From the NCBI GenBank assembly GCA_965230245.1, contig OZ246000.1, forward strand, positions 1,612,001 through 1,676,000: a stretch of 64,000 nt of DNA, read 5' to 3'. This DNA is from JAGNKE01 sp965230245 (lineage in GTDB: Bacteria > Pseudomonadota > Alphaproteobacteria > Micavibrionales > Micavibrionaceae). Shown piece after piece: positions 42,655 through 52,195 of the stretch. The notes beneath the pieces were generated by a model, which searched no databases, was not told where the DNA came from, and saw only the letters and a list, made by a program, of their open reading frames with translations. How positions within the stretch are numbered: position 1 is the first letter of the stretch; each line of letters starts with the position of its first letter. The position numbers and the translations under genes were made by a program.

Positions 42655-45600
42655 ATGAGATACTTGCCGGCCTACACTTTTTTCATGTTTTTCATAAGCT
42701 TAGCCAGTGCGCACGCCTACAGCGGTGATGATATCGAAAAGGCACGCGAGTTTTACAAAACGCAGTCCTATCAATACGTGGTACAGCAGCTAAGCGATTA
42801 CATGGACGAAGAAGCGGCCTCACAGGAACTCGAAGACGAAGTAACTCTTATGTGGTCGCACTCGATTTTTAAACTCAAGACCAAACCGAAATTAAGAGAC
42901 GCGGAAATCAACCTTCTGACACTTATTAATGCAGACCGAAAAGACCGCTGGTGGGCTCTCGGGAATGAGGCGTTGGCGGATTATTATCAGGACGTTGACC
43001 AGTATAATAAAAATCAGGAAATCCGATATTACTATAACAATGCCCGTGAATACTGGGCGGGGTCATCCGATCTGGACGAAGCACGCCCTAAATTCATTGA
43101 CCTCAGCTTCCGCCTCGCGGATTTCATCACCTCCCGCTGGGGCTGGTATCACGAGGAAGTAGCCCCGATCGCCATCCCGCGTAGCTCCGTCCTGCCGACA
43201 CCCGTTGAAATCGTCCCGCCCGAACCGCCGAAAAAGGATAAGGCCGATAGCCTGTCCGATCTGTATCGCGAAATCCTTAAAGTCGCCAAGGACGATAACG
43301 ACAAAGCCAAAGCGTATTTCGGTCTGGGTATGTCGAAAATCAATGACTACCGTAAAGAGGATAACAAAAACGAAGGCATAAAAACCCTCCAAAAACTGGT
43401 CACCGATTTCCCGCAAAGCGAGTGGACGGATGATGCGCTCTATCAAACGGGGATCGCTTATGAACAAATTCAGGACTTCGTAAGCGCCCGTAACGCTTAT
43501 GCCACCATCGGTAAAAATTACAAACCCGGTGAGTCCAAATGGCGCGATGATGCCGAGCGCCGCTATCAAAACATTATCCGTCCCGAACTAAACATCCACG
43601 CGGGCATGGCATTCGTGCCCGACAGTCTCGTGACATTTTCAACCAGTTGGAAAAATGTATCCGGTGCAAAATTCACGCTCTATAAATTCGATATCGCCGA
43701 ATATTTCGAAGCCAAGGACAATAAATTCAAACGCCCGCTGAGCAACTTTCATGACGCCCTCAATGCCCTGACTAATAACAGCAGCGCATATAAAAGCCTT
43801 CCCGTCGTAAGCAGTTGGAACGTCGAACTGCAAAATGACGGTAAGCATATCCGACGAAGCGAAAACAAAACCCTCGCGCATTGGAAAGCCGGCGCAAAGC
43901 CGAACGAGATCAAGAACATCGAACTTGATACGGGTAAATTGCCGCGAGGAGCCTATCTCCTCGCCGCAGAAGCCAAAGATGTAAAGGGCTTCACAATCCT
44001 GATCGTCAGTGACATTACGTTGGTCAGTAAACTCTCCGAGGATAAGGCAATCCTGCTTGCAATGGACGCGAAAACAGGAACACCCTTGAGCGGTACAAAA
44101 CTCGAATACGCCTACACCTATCAGGACAAAAACAACCACCAGAAATGGATCGACGGTGCAGGGGTCACCAACAACCACGGTATACTGGAAGTCGCCCTGA
44201 AAGATCATTTGCGTGATGACAATTACAGCAACCGCAATATTTCCGCGATTGCTGTCAGTGACAAAAACGCGCCCGCCATGGTTCAGACGAATTACTACTG
44301 GAACGCGTTCCGACCGCACGGCGATTGGAGTTTCTACGCCTATGCCGACCGCCCCGCATACCGCCCGAACGAAACCATCAGCTTCAAAGGCGTAGTCAGA
44401 AAACCCGAAGACGGCAGCTACACCAACCCCGCAGGCATGTCTGTCAAGGCCGTCATCAACAACCCGCAAGGTCAAAAAGTCTATGAGGAAACCCTGACCC
44501 TGAACGACTTCGGATCCTTCACGGGCAAACTCACACTCGATGATAAGGCTGTGCTGGGCGCATACAATATCAACATCACCTCGGTACAGGGCAACCGCTA
44601 CCTCTCGAACGCGCAGCTTTTCCGTCTGGAGGAATACAAGCTCCCCGAATTCATGGTGAACGTCACCCCGAAACCCAAAGAGGTAAAGGAAGGCGAAATC
44701 TCCGCCTACCGTCTCGGTGATACTGTAACGGTAGACATTGACTCCAAATATTACTTCGGCGGCGCAGTCGCCAACGCCGATGTTGAATATCTTGTCTATC
44801 AACAAAACTATACGCATTACTACCAGAAGCCGCGCCCTTATAGCTGGTATTTTGAAGACATCTACCGCAGACCATACAGCTACGGCCACGGGCAACTCAT
44901 GGAGCAAAAGACCATAAAAACCGATGAAAACGGCAAGGCAAGCTTCACAATCGAAACCCCTAAAGACTCCGACTATGACCTGAAATATCATATCGAAGTC
45001 CGCGTCACCGACCAAAGCCGCCGCGAAATAACAAGCTCCGCCGATATCAAGGTCACCAAAAATGCATACTTTGCCTATCTCGAAGCACAGGAAAGCATTT
45101 ACCGCCCCGGCGATAAGGCCAAAATTGACATCAAAACCATGACGGCCAACGACAAACCTGTTCCGGTCGAAGGCAAGATCACCGTCTTGCGCACATGGTG
45201 GCGCGAACCCGTTATTCAAAACGGCGCAATCATCAAAGCCGCTCATTACGAGGGCGAGGAACTCTTCACCAAATTCGTGCGCACAAATGAAAAGGGCGAG
45301 GCCGTCTTCGAATATGAGCCCGATAAAAACGGGTACTACGAAATCCGCTACACAGGATTCGATAACGGCAACGAAGTTATCTCCAGCACCTATGTCTTCA
45401 TCTGCGAACCCTCCGCTGTGAACATCGGCTACCGCTATAACGGCCTGCAGATCATCACGGAAAAAGACACCTACATGCCCGGCGATAAGGCACAGGCCAT
45501 GATCGTCACCGACAAACCCGGCACATGGGTACTTTTCTCGCAGGAAAGCGACGTCCTGCACGATTATCAAATGATCGAAATGAAAGGCTCCGTGAAACTC

Positions 45601-48594
45601 GTCGAGTTCGAGGTGAAGGATAACTACACACCCAACATCTACCTGAACGCGCTCAGCGGCGATGAGTATCAGCTCAAACAAACAAATATGCAGCTCATCG
45701 TCCCGCCCGACGACAAATTCCTGAACGTGAACATCATCTCCGATAAGGACGTTTACGCGCCGCAGGAAGAGGGAAAATACATCATCGAAGTGACGGACAA
45801 GAACGGCAAACCTATGCCGAATACCGAAGTCTCCCTCGGCCTGACCGACGCGTCCGTTTACTACATCCAGCCCGAACTCGCACAGGACATCCGTCAGTAT
45901 TTCTACGGCAACAAACGCGGCAACAACGTTCGCACACAAGCCAGCCTCTATATGTTCCGCTTCGTTGACTATGTGATGGACGAAAACGGCAACCTCATGA
46001 CTCGCGCTCAAAAGGATCAACGCAGGGCGCAGCAGCTTCTCAGACAAGACAAAAATGCGCCGACAGACGGCAATGAATTACACCGCTGGAGACGCCTTCA
46101 GGAAGAACGCGTTATGCGTGAAATGGGACCAATGGATGAAATTGCAGAAACGTCATCATTACAAGCCGTAACTTTCGGTGTGGACATGGAAGCCGATATG
46201 GCAGGAAGCGCTATACCAACCCCTGTTGCAGCGCCCATGGAAAGTAAAATGGCCATGAATGATGCCGTCGGCGGCGGTAAGGAGGGCGGCGCAGGCCAGC
46301 AAGCCGACGAACCCCGCGTACGCGATGATTTCCGCTCCACCGTCATCTGGCAACCCGCCATCGTCACAGATGAAAACGGCCGTGCTACGCTCACCGTAAC
46401 CTTCCCCGACTCCCTGACCACATGGCGCGCCACCGCCCGCGCCCTGACGAAGGACACATCCGTCGGCACAATCACGCACGAGGTACAATCGAACATGGAT
46501 TTGATGGTGCGCTTGCAGGCTCCGCGCTTCTTCACCGAACGTGACCTCGTAGCCGTCTCCGCACTCATCGACAACATGACCGACAAACCCCTGACCGTGA
46601 TGCCGAAAATCGAAGCCGAAGGTCTGGTCGTCACGGGTCTGTATAAAGACGGACAGTTTGTTAAAGGCGAGCAGGGCACAATCGAAATTCCCGCCAAAGG
46701 CCAGAGCCGCGTTGATTGGGCGGTCTCAGCGCAGGAAGCGGGACTGGCCAAAATCACCGTCACCGCAAAGGCGCAAGGCAAAAACGCCAAAGCCGACCTC
46801 TCCGATGCCATGGTCAAAACCTATCCCGTCATCCCGCACGGGATTGAAAAATTCCTCGCCGATGCCGCCGTCCTGAAAGGGGACGGAAACGAGCAAGTCA
46901 CAGAACTCGTGATCGACATCCCGAAGAAACGCATCAAGGACAGCACCTCGCTGCAAATCAATATCGCACCGTCCATGGCCGCCGGCCTGCTGGATGCCCT
47001 ACCATATCTTGCAGAATATCCCTACGGCTGCGTCGAGCAAACCATGAGCCGTTTCCTGCCCGCCATCATCGTACGCAAAACCATGCGTGACCTCGGCATT
47101 GCGGATAAGGATATCGCCGCGTACATGAGTGATGTCCTCGCTCCGCGCAACGACCCCGAAGGCCACCCGATCAAACGCACAGATGCAACCTATGAAAAGC
47201 TCGATGACATGGTCGCAAAAGGTCTGAACCGCCTGTACGACTTCCAGCACAGCGACGGCGGCTGGGGCTGGTGGAAAGAGGGGCCAAGCGACCGCTACAT
47301 GACCTCATACGTGCTCTGGGGGCTGATACTCTCCAAGGAGTCGGGCATCGAGATCAAAAACGATGTCATCACCCGTGCGGTGCGCTTCCTCCAGACCCAA
47401 CTGGTTGAGGAAGAAGACAACCCCGACATGCTCGCATGGATGCTGCACGCCCTCGCGCAGGCCGACTCGAAGAGCAAGTTCGAAAACAAGTACCGCATGA
47501 GCGTCTGGGAAAATCGTGATAAGCTCAATCCGTATTCCCGCGCACTTTTTGCTCTGTCCGAACACAAGCGCGGCGACAATGAAAAGGTCATAAACATTCT
47601 GGCCGACAACCTTCTGAACGGCATCTCCGAAGACAAGGACAACGCCACCGCGCACTGGGGCAATAACGACGGTTTCTACTACCGCTGGAGCGACGGGCCG
47701 ATCGAATCCACCGCCTTCGTGATTAAGGCACTGTCTAACATCAAACCCGACAGCGAAGTCCTCGACCCCGCCGTTAAATGGATGAGCCTGAACCGCCGCG
47801 GCGCCCGCTGGAGCAACACCAAAGACACAGCGCTTGCTATCCTCGGTCTGGCCGACTACCTCAAGGCCTCGCAGGAACTCGCGCCCGACTACACATTCGA
47901 GGTGCTGGTCAACGGCGTGAAGATACGCGAAGGGAAAATCGACTCCTCGAACATCTTCTCCTTCGACCGCACGATTGACGTCCCGCTTGAAAACATCAAG
48001 GACGGGAAGAACAATGTGAAAATCGTCATGAAGGGCAAGGGCGCACTCTACGCATCCACTTACACGAAATTTTTCACGCTCGAAGAGCCGATCACAAAGG
48101 CTGGAAACGAAGTCTTCGTCGAACGCAAATACTACATCCAGTCCGTCAAGGAAACCCTGATGAAGGGAGTGGCGCAGGACTGGAAACCGCTCAAGGACGG
48201 GGACACCGTAAACAGCGGTGACCGCATCCGCGTCGATATCCATCTGGAATCCAAGAACAACTACGAATATCTGGTCAGCGAGGATTACAAACCCGCAGGA
48301 CTGGAGGCCGTAGAACTCCAAAGCGGTTCGGGCAACTACATCACGCTCGACCATGCCGGAAAAGAGAAACCCTACGGCGGCTACCTGTATCAGGAATTCC
48401 GCGATGAAAAGGCCGCCTTCTTTATCTCTCGCCTGCCGCAGGGCAAACACATCGTGCGCTACGAACTGCGCGCCGAAGTCCCCGGTACATTCCATGCCAT
48501 GCCGAACCAGACCCACGCCATGTACGTGCCCGAAATCCGCGCCAATTCAAACGAAATGCGCATCACCGTCGGCGAACGGAAGGGGGAGGAGTAA
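42655..48594 (+). CDS. bacterial alpha-2-macroglobulin family protein with thioester
   Basis: 1979 residues with a signal peptide (FFMFFISLASAHA) and no lipobox, so probably periplasmic rather than lipid-anchored. Residues 25-310 are helical and TPR-like (DDALYQTGIAYEQIQDFVSARNAYATIG), followed by macroglobulin-like domains, a Gly/Ala/Met-rich flexible segment near 1170-1220 that could act as bait region (GGGKEGGAGQQADEP), the A2M domain start STVIWQPAIVTDENGRA, and the thioester Cys1459-Val-Glu-Gln1462 in YGCVEQT within the alpha-alpha barrel. It likely traps proteases that enter the periplasm. The PBP1C gene that often accompanies such genes is not here. Confidence 0.93.
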   Translation: MRYLPAYTFFMFFISLASAHAYSGDDIEKAREFYKTQSYQYVVQQLSDYMDEEAASQELEDEVTLMWSHSIFKLKTKPKLRDAEINLLTLINADRKDRWWALGNEALADYYQDVDQYNKNQEIRYYYNNAREYWAGSSDLDEARPKFIDLSFRLADFITSRWGWYHEEVAPIAIPRSSVLPTPVEIVPPEPPKKDKADSLSDLYREILKVAKDDNDKAKAYFGLGMSKINDYRKEDNKNEGIKTLQKLVTDFPQSEWTDDALYQTGIAYEQIQDFVSARNAYATIGKNYKPGESKWRDDAERRYQNIIRPELNIHAGMAFVPDSLVTFSTSWKNVSGAKFTLYKFDIAEYFEAKDNKFKRPLSNFHDALNALTNNSSAYKSLPVVSSWNVELQNDGKHIRRSENKTLAHWKAGAKPNEIKNIELDTGKLPRGAYLLAAEAKDVKGFTILIVSDITLVSKLSEDKAILLAMDAKTGTPLSGTKLEYAYTYQDKNNHQKWIDGAGVTNNHGILEVALKDHLRDDNYSNRNISAIAVSDKNAPAMVQTNYYWNAFRPHGDWSFYAYADRPAYRPNETISFKGVVRKPEDGSYTNPAGMSVKAVINNPQGQKVYEETLTLNDFGSFTGKLTLDDKAVLGAYNINITSVQGNRYLSNAQLFRLEEYKLPEFMVNVTPKPKEVKEGEISAYRLGDTVTVDIDSKYYFGGAVANADVEYLVYQQNYTHYYQKPRPYSWYFEDIYRRPYSYGHGQLMEQKTIKTDENGKASFTIETPKDSDYDLKYHIEVRVTDQSRREITSSADIKVTKNAYFAYLEAQESIYRPGDKAKIDIKTMTANDKPVPVEGKITVLRTWWREPVIQNGAIIKAAHYEGEELFTKFVRTNEKGEAVFEYEPDKNGYYEIRYTGFDNGNEVISSTYVFICEPSAVNIGYRYNGLQIITEKDTYMPGDKAQAMIVTDKPGTWVLFSQESDVLHDYQMIEMKGSVKLVEFEVKDNYTPNIYLNALSGDEYQLKQTNMQLIVPPDDKFLNVNIISDKDVYAPQEEGKYIIEVTDKNGKPMPNTEVSLGLTDASVYYIQPELAQDIRQYFYGNKRGNNVRTQASLYMFRFVDYVMDENGNLMTRAQKDQRRAQQLLRQDKNAPTDGNELHRWRRLQEERVMREMGPMDEIAETSSLQAVTFGVDMEADMAGSAIPTPVAAPMESKMAMNDAVGGGKEGGAGQQADEPRVRDDFRSTVIWQPAIVTDENGRATLTVTFPDSLTTWRATARALTKDTSVGTITHEVQSNMDLMVRLQAPRFFTERDLVAVSALIDNMTDKPLTVMPKIEAEGLVVTGLYKDGQFVKGEQGTIEIPAKGQSRVDWAVSAQEAGLAKITVTAKAQGKNAKADLSDAMVKTYPVIPHGIEKFLADAAVLKGDGNEQVTELVIDIPKKRIKDSTSLQINIAPSMAAGLLDALPYLAEYPYGCVEQTMSRFLPAIIVRKTMRDLGIADKDIAAYMSDVLAPRNDPEGHPIKRTDATYEKLDDMVAKGLNRLYDFQHSDGGWGWWKEGPSDRYMTSYVLWGLILSKESGIEIKNDVITRAVRFLQTQLVEEEDNPDMLAWMLHALAQADSKSKFENKYRMSVWENRDKLNPYSRALFALSEHKRGDNEKVINILADNLLNGISEDKDNATAHWGNNDGFYYRWSDGPIESTAFVIKALSNIKPDSEVLDPAVKWMSLNRRGARWSNTKDTALAILGLADYLKASQELAPDYTFEVLVNGVKIREGKIDSSNIFSFDRTIDVPLENIKDGKNNVKIVMKGKGALYASTYTKFFTLEEPITKAGNEVFVERKYYIQSVKETLMKGVAQDWKPLKDGDTVNSGDRIRVDIHLESKNNYEYLVSEDYKPAGLEAVELQSGSGNYITLDHAGKEKPYGGYLYQEFRDEKAAFFISRLPQGKHIVRYELRAEVPGTFHAMPNQTHAMYVPEIRANSNEMRITVGERKGEE

Positions 48595-48628
48595 GAACGA
48601 ATATCGGGTAACTGAGCCATGAATAGGC

Positions 48629-48634
48629 TATAAT
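48629..48634 (+). promoter_or_regulatory. possible -10 element
   Basis: TATAAT in the 70-base gap before the gene at 48665. No good -35 element is visible at the proper distance, so support is limited. Confidence 0.25.
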
Positions 48635-48664
48635 TTATACAAAATTATCTTCCTGACGAGGCAT

Positions 48665-49345
48665 ATGATGTTCAAAAAGAAATTAAATATTCTCTTATTT
48701 GCTATGCTTTTCATAGCTGTGTCGGGACTATCTGGCATGTACTTGCTTGCGGATGATCACGAACCCTACCTTACAGAATTACCTGAGTGGTACAATGTAA
48801 ATGAAGAAGGAAAATGGGTCTGTTCCTCTCAGTCAATATCAGCATGGAACCCAAAAGAAATAGGTGTAAGAAGAGTGGTAGCCTATATAGAACACCATCT
48901 TGTTACAGAAGATAAAACCAAGGTTCCGGATAGTCTGTATTTACAGAATCTAAAGGCGAGACTACTGAATAAATTGCAACACAGATATACCACTTATGGT
49001 GGCCGTGTTGAGCAAACTCTCACACCCGGGTGCTATGGTCGAGCTGATCAACCGATCTCCATTTACACAAACGAAGACAAAGCAAATAATAGTAAGTTTC
49101 AACAAGAGATACTAAAGCCCAGAACATTGGGTATAGTCATTCGCATACTTGTTGCACCAGATAGTACGGAACCGTTCTCTGACCCTAATGCGTTCATGAT
49201 AGCTGTTCACAAGCGCTGGATACGGCATGATCTGCAAAATTCAGGCGAGCCTTACGACACTGGGCTTTTGTCCATGATTGTGTATGGACTAGACGACCCA
49301 AACGGGGACAGAGATCTTAAGCTCTTTATAAATAGATACTTTTGA
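48665..49345 (+). CDS. secreted or membrane-anchored protein of unknown function
   Basis: 226 residues, with two adjacent ATG codons at 48665 and 48668; GAGG lies upstream. The N-terminus KKKLNILLFAMLFIAVSGLSGMYLLA is a signal peptide or anchor. The rest is polar, with two cysteines (WVCSSQS, TPGCYG) that may pair. A segment IVIRILVAPDSTEPFSDPNA and VHKRWIRHDL are not recognised. The codons are markedly more AT-rich than in the preceding macroglobulin gene, consistent with transfer. It lies in the same direction, 70 bases after that gene. Confidence 0.6.
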   Translation: MMFKKKLNILLFAMLFIAVSGLSGMYLLADDHEPYLTELPEWYNVNEEGKWVCSSQSISAWNPKEIGVRRVVAYIEHHLVTEDKTKVPDSLYLQNLKARLLNKLQHRYTTYGGRVEQTLTPGCYGRADQPISIYTNEDKANNSKFQQEILKPRTLGIVIRILVAPDSTEPFSDPNAFMIAVHKRWIRHDLQNSGEPYDTGLLSMIVYGLDDPNGDRDLKLFINRYF

Positions 49346-49549
49346 TTTTTTTAGCCGAAAACCTTGCCCACAGACAGTTTCACCGAATAGAGCGTAATCG
49401 GTATTACTTTTTGACTAAGGGCTGAAAAAATAAGTAATATTATTATGAAATAACAAAATAATCGATAGGGGTATGCACGGACAGCTTCTCTTTGTTCTTG
49501 AAAAAGAAATTGCGCCGCCGCCTTAATTACAATCCGTCATGCGGATACC

Positions 49550-50191
49550 TTATTTCTTACGGGTATACGTGATATCCATCATTTTATAGGAATGACCGTC
49601 TTTATCCGTATCATACATTGTGTATGTAAAGTGATCGGCATCAACAAACTTCAGCTCGGAAGTAAACGCAACCTCACGCCCCTTCATCGGGCATGTGTAT
49701 GTGCCTTCTTCCTTCATCGTGCTGGTTTCCGCGTCGTATTGTGCGCTTGACGTCATGATGCCGGTGCTCATGTTATCCTTCCACGTGCTGACGTAATGCC
49801 CTTTCACGTTGTCATAACCGATAATGCCGATACCTTCGTAATTCATGGGCTCTCCGCCCATATCTAAGGTACTGGCTATGCTCTGTCTAAGGAAACGGCC
49901 GCCCAGAATCCATTCATTCTTGCTGGTGCCTTCGGAGGATTGTTCCGGCGCGTCTGCCGCCATTTTATGGGTCATGGTGTATGTCCAGTCTCCCGCTAGT
50001 TGTTCTAGCACCTTATGGGCCTCGCCGGGCATTCCCATTTCCATGGCTTTTTGCATGGCTTCAACACCTTCCTGATGCGCCTCGGTGATGACCTCGGCAG
50101 GCGCTTTGGTTTTGGTGTCTCCTGCCCAGACCGGCTGCACTGTAGAAAAAGCAAGCAGAACGGCAAAGGCATTTGAAAAATGTATTTTCAT
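49550..50191 (-). CDS. DUF1579-family secreted protein
   Basis: 213 residues with a signal peptide (NAFAVLLAFSTVQPVWA, cleavage near 23). The core HKVLEQLAGDWTYTMTHKM, EWILGGRFLRQSI, YEGIGIIGYDNVKGHYVSTWKDNMSTG and the final Y-T-R-K-K follow the DUF1579 pattern, a lipocalin-like barrel of unknown function. It lies downstream of the KamA-like gene in the same orientation with 168 bases between, so it probably has its own promoter. Confidence 0.8.
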   Translation of the reverse strand: MKIHFSNAFAVLLAFSTVQPVWAGDTKTKAPAEVITEAHQEGVEAMQKAMEMGMPGEAHKVLEQLAGDWTYTMTHKMAADAPEQSSEGTSKNEWILGGRFLRQSIASTLDMGGEPMNYEGIGIIGYDNVKGHYVSTWKDNMSTGIMTSSAQYDAETSTMKEEGTYTCPMKGREVAFTSELKFVDADHFTYTMYDTDKDGHSYKMMDITYTRKK

Positions 50192-50359
50192 AGCTATCTC
50201 CTAAAATATAAGCTCTGCGAAAATCTAGATGCCTCCAGAACGCAGGGCAAGTAAAAAATTTTATTAAACTGCCTTGCATATCCTATGCCATGCCGGATCA
50301 GGCCTGCGCCGGATACGGACTCGAAATCCACGTCTGTTCGCACGATAAGGTGCATCACT

Positions 50360-51934
50360 TTAGGAATTTACAACGGTATTTCTGCCACGGACAGCGGGAT
50401 CGTTCGCGGATACGCGCCCCTGCATAATCCGTTCGAACAGGTCCGTGCCGAAGCTTTGCAGAACGATATCAATCAGCCCGCCGTATTTATGGCCGTCATC
50501 GCGGCGAGTATCGTAAATAATGCGGTCTTCATAACCGGAAATCCACAACGCCTCAGGGTTGCTCTTCGCAATCACCAGATTACCCTGCGACTCCGCCTCG
50601 TGCGGGGAGCGGTAGGATTTGAAAATCGTAATCCCGTCCCCGAGCAGGGAGATCAATGTATCGCGCATTTTCTCGGGCAGAAGTTCAAGACCTTTCTCGT
50701 CCAGATCAAGCCCCTTGATAACGCTGACGACCTCCATTTTGCCCCATTCGGTAGACATCACGAAGCGGGAACGGCCGCCATCGGCAATCCCTTTCATCGC
50801 ATCATTATGGATATGCCATGCTTTTTCGACAGGAAGGGAAAATGCCTGATGCCCTTCGATATCGCGCCCTTGGAACAAGTACTTCGGGGAGATATGCATG
50901 CGGCGCATCTCCTCATGCAGAATACGGATCGCCTCCGCATCATCATTCACATGCCAGATGATCGGCGTTTGCGTGTGAATGCTGACGAAACCGAGTTGCA
51001 ACAAGTTCTCGACAGGCTCACGCGCACTGTCCATCCATTTATAGCCGCTACCGCCTTCATTCGGGATATAATTTCCCGCCATATCTCGCTCCAGAAACTC
51101 ATCGGGATGGGTATAATGCGAAACGATGTTGATATGCAGATGCGGAAATTTCTCATGGACAAGGCGCAGCGTATCAATAAACGCATCATCCACACGCTCG
51201 GGCCGGAACGCCAGCTCCTTAGAGCCGATCCGCAACGTGTTTACGCCCGCCTGACCAGCGGCCATCGCAAATTTGTAGATCGTGATATTCGGCAGAACCA
51301 ACGGATCACCACCTGACAGTAACACCTCACGGATAGGGAAGCGGCGCTCGCCCGTCTGCGGGTCGATGCCTTTGTTTTCCTTAAGGCGCTTGTTATAGGC
51401 CACGATATAATCACGCAGCTCTTCGGGTGTGATGCTGGTCTTGCCCGTATCCTTGTTGAACAGATCAAGACGGTAGCAGTAGCGGCAATGCGCGGAACAG
51501 GTGGGCGAGGCATACCCCAGAACAATCTCGTCATATTTATGCAAAAGCTTTCCTGCGAGTGAATTATTCTTCGCCGTATACTTCATTTGATTGGATGGAT
51601 CCTTCGCCCCCTCCATGCTTAGCGTTTCCTCAAGCCGCGGCAGGATTAAAGCGGCAATGGCCTTGCTCGGCGGCATTTCGGGAACGAGGATATTGCCCTC
51701 ATTGTCTTTCAGTTCCTCGCCCATCGCTAAGGCCTGATAGTGAGGGTTCGTGCCGAACATCATGCGCTGGTCAACGCCTTTATCCTGCATCTTTTGGTAT
51801 TTCTCCGCGCCGTAAATATCATGGAGCAGGGCGGAAACGCGGTGATGGGAAAAACGTCCGCGCATCGGCGCAACATGTTTCAGGCGTGATTTAGGCACAG
51901 CAATATCGATTTCGATCTTGTCGGTAAAGGTCAT
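50360..51934 (-). CDS. KamA-family radical SAM protein (lysine 2,3-aminomutase-like)
   Basis: 524 residues, longer than clostridial KamA (about 415) and EpmB (about 340). The radical SAM cluster Cys146-x3-Cys150-x2-Cys153 (PTCSAHCRYCYR) and the LLSGGDPLVLPN motif place it in the KamA family. Where true lysine 2,3-aminomutases have the PLP lysine in a GGGK-P context, this protein reads DGGR388SRF, so that lysine seems missing; Lys399 in EWGK is a possible substitute. The substrate is therefore uncertain: lysine aminomutase, EF-P lysine aminomutase or something else. No lysine-acetyltransferase (ablB) or epmA gene is adjacent. Confidence 0.75.
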   Translation of the reverse strand: MTFTDKIEIDIAVPKSRLKHVAPMRGRFSHHRVSALLHDIYGAEKYQKMQDKGVDQRMMFGTNPHYQALAMGEELKDNEGNILVPEMPPSKAIAALILPRLEETLSMEGAKDPSNQMKYTAKNNSLAGKLLHKYDEIVLGYASPTCSAHCRYCYRLDLFNKDTGKTSITPEELRDYIVAYNKRLKENKGIDPQTGERRFPIREVLLSGGDPLVLPNITIYKFAMAAGQAGVNTLRIGSKELAFRPERVDDAFIDTLRLVHEKFPHLHINIVSHYTHPDEFLERDMAGNYIPNEGGSGYKWMDSAREPVENLLQLGFVSIHTQTPIIWHVNDDAEAIRILHEEMRRMHISPKYLFQGRDIEGHQAFSLPVEKAWHIHNDAMKGIADGGRSRFVMSTEWGKMEVVSVIKGLDLDEKGLELLPEKMRDTLISLLGDGITIFKSYRSPHEAESQGNLVIAKSNPEALWISGYEDRIIYDTRRDDGHKYGGLIDIVLQSFGTDLFERIMQGRVSANDPAVRGRNTVVNS

Positions 51935-52195
51935 TTTGGGAAATCTCCGGGATTTAAGTTTTTTAAAAGAAGCTCATTAAAAAAACAGGCTCGTTATAAA
52001 AATATTCCATCGGAGTCGTCAAGAAAAAACAGTAATAACATATTGAAAAACAACAATATTTCTTTCGCGGGTGCAGCATTTTTTCTACCTGTACGTGTAA
52101 TTCTTTCAATCTTCTTAACCACTTGGGAAGATGTAGCGCATAGAATTGAACTCACCAAACCTTTGTGCCACTATGCTCGTGCGCAACGCATAATC

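Noticed and set aside
43639..46047. An 802-codon open frame on the minus strand inside the macroglobulin gene
   Set aside because: It lies fully antisense to a clear protein, its translation is rich in Val, Phe and Asp with no motif, and it has no start context. It is a composition shadow.
47305..48516. A 403-codon minus-strand open frame inside the macroglobulin gene
   Set aside because: Antisense to the conserved C-terminal domain, with no recognisable features.
50292..50314. Two GCCGGAT repeats around AGGCCT, resembling a REP element
   Set aside because: Only one short pair, in direct orientation, and no other copies noticed in the window.
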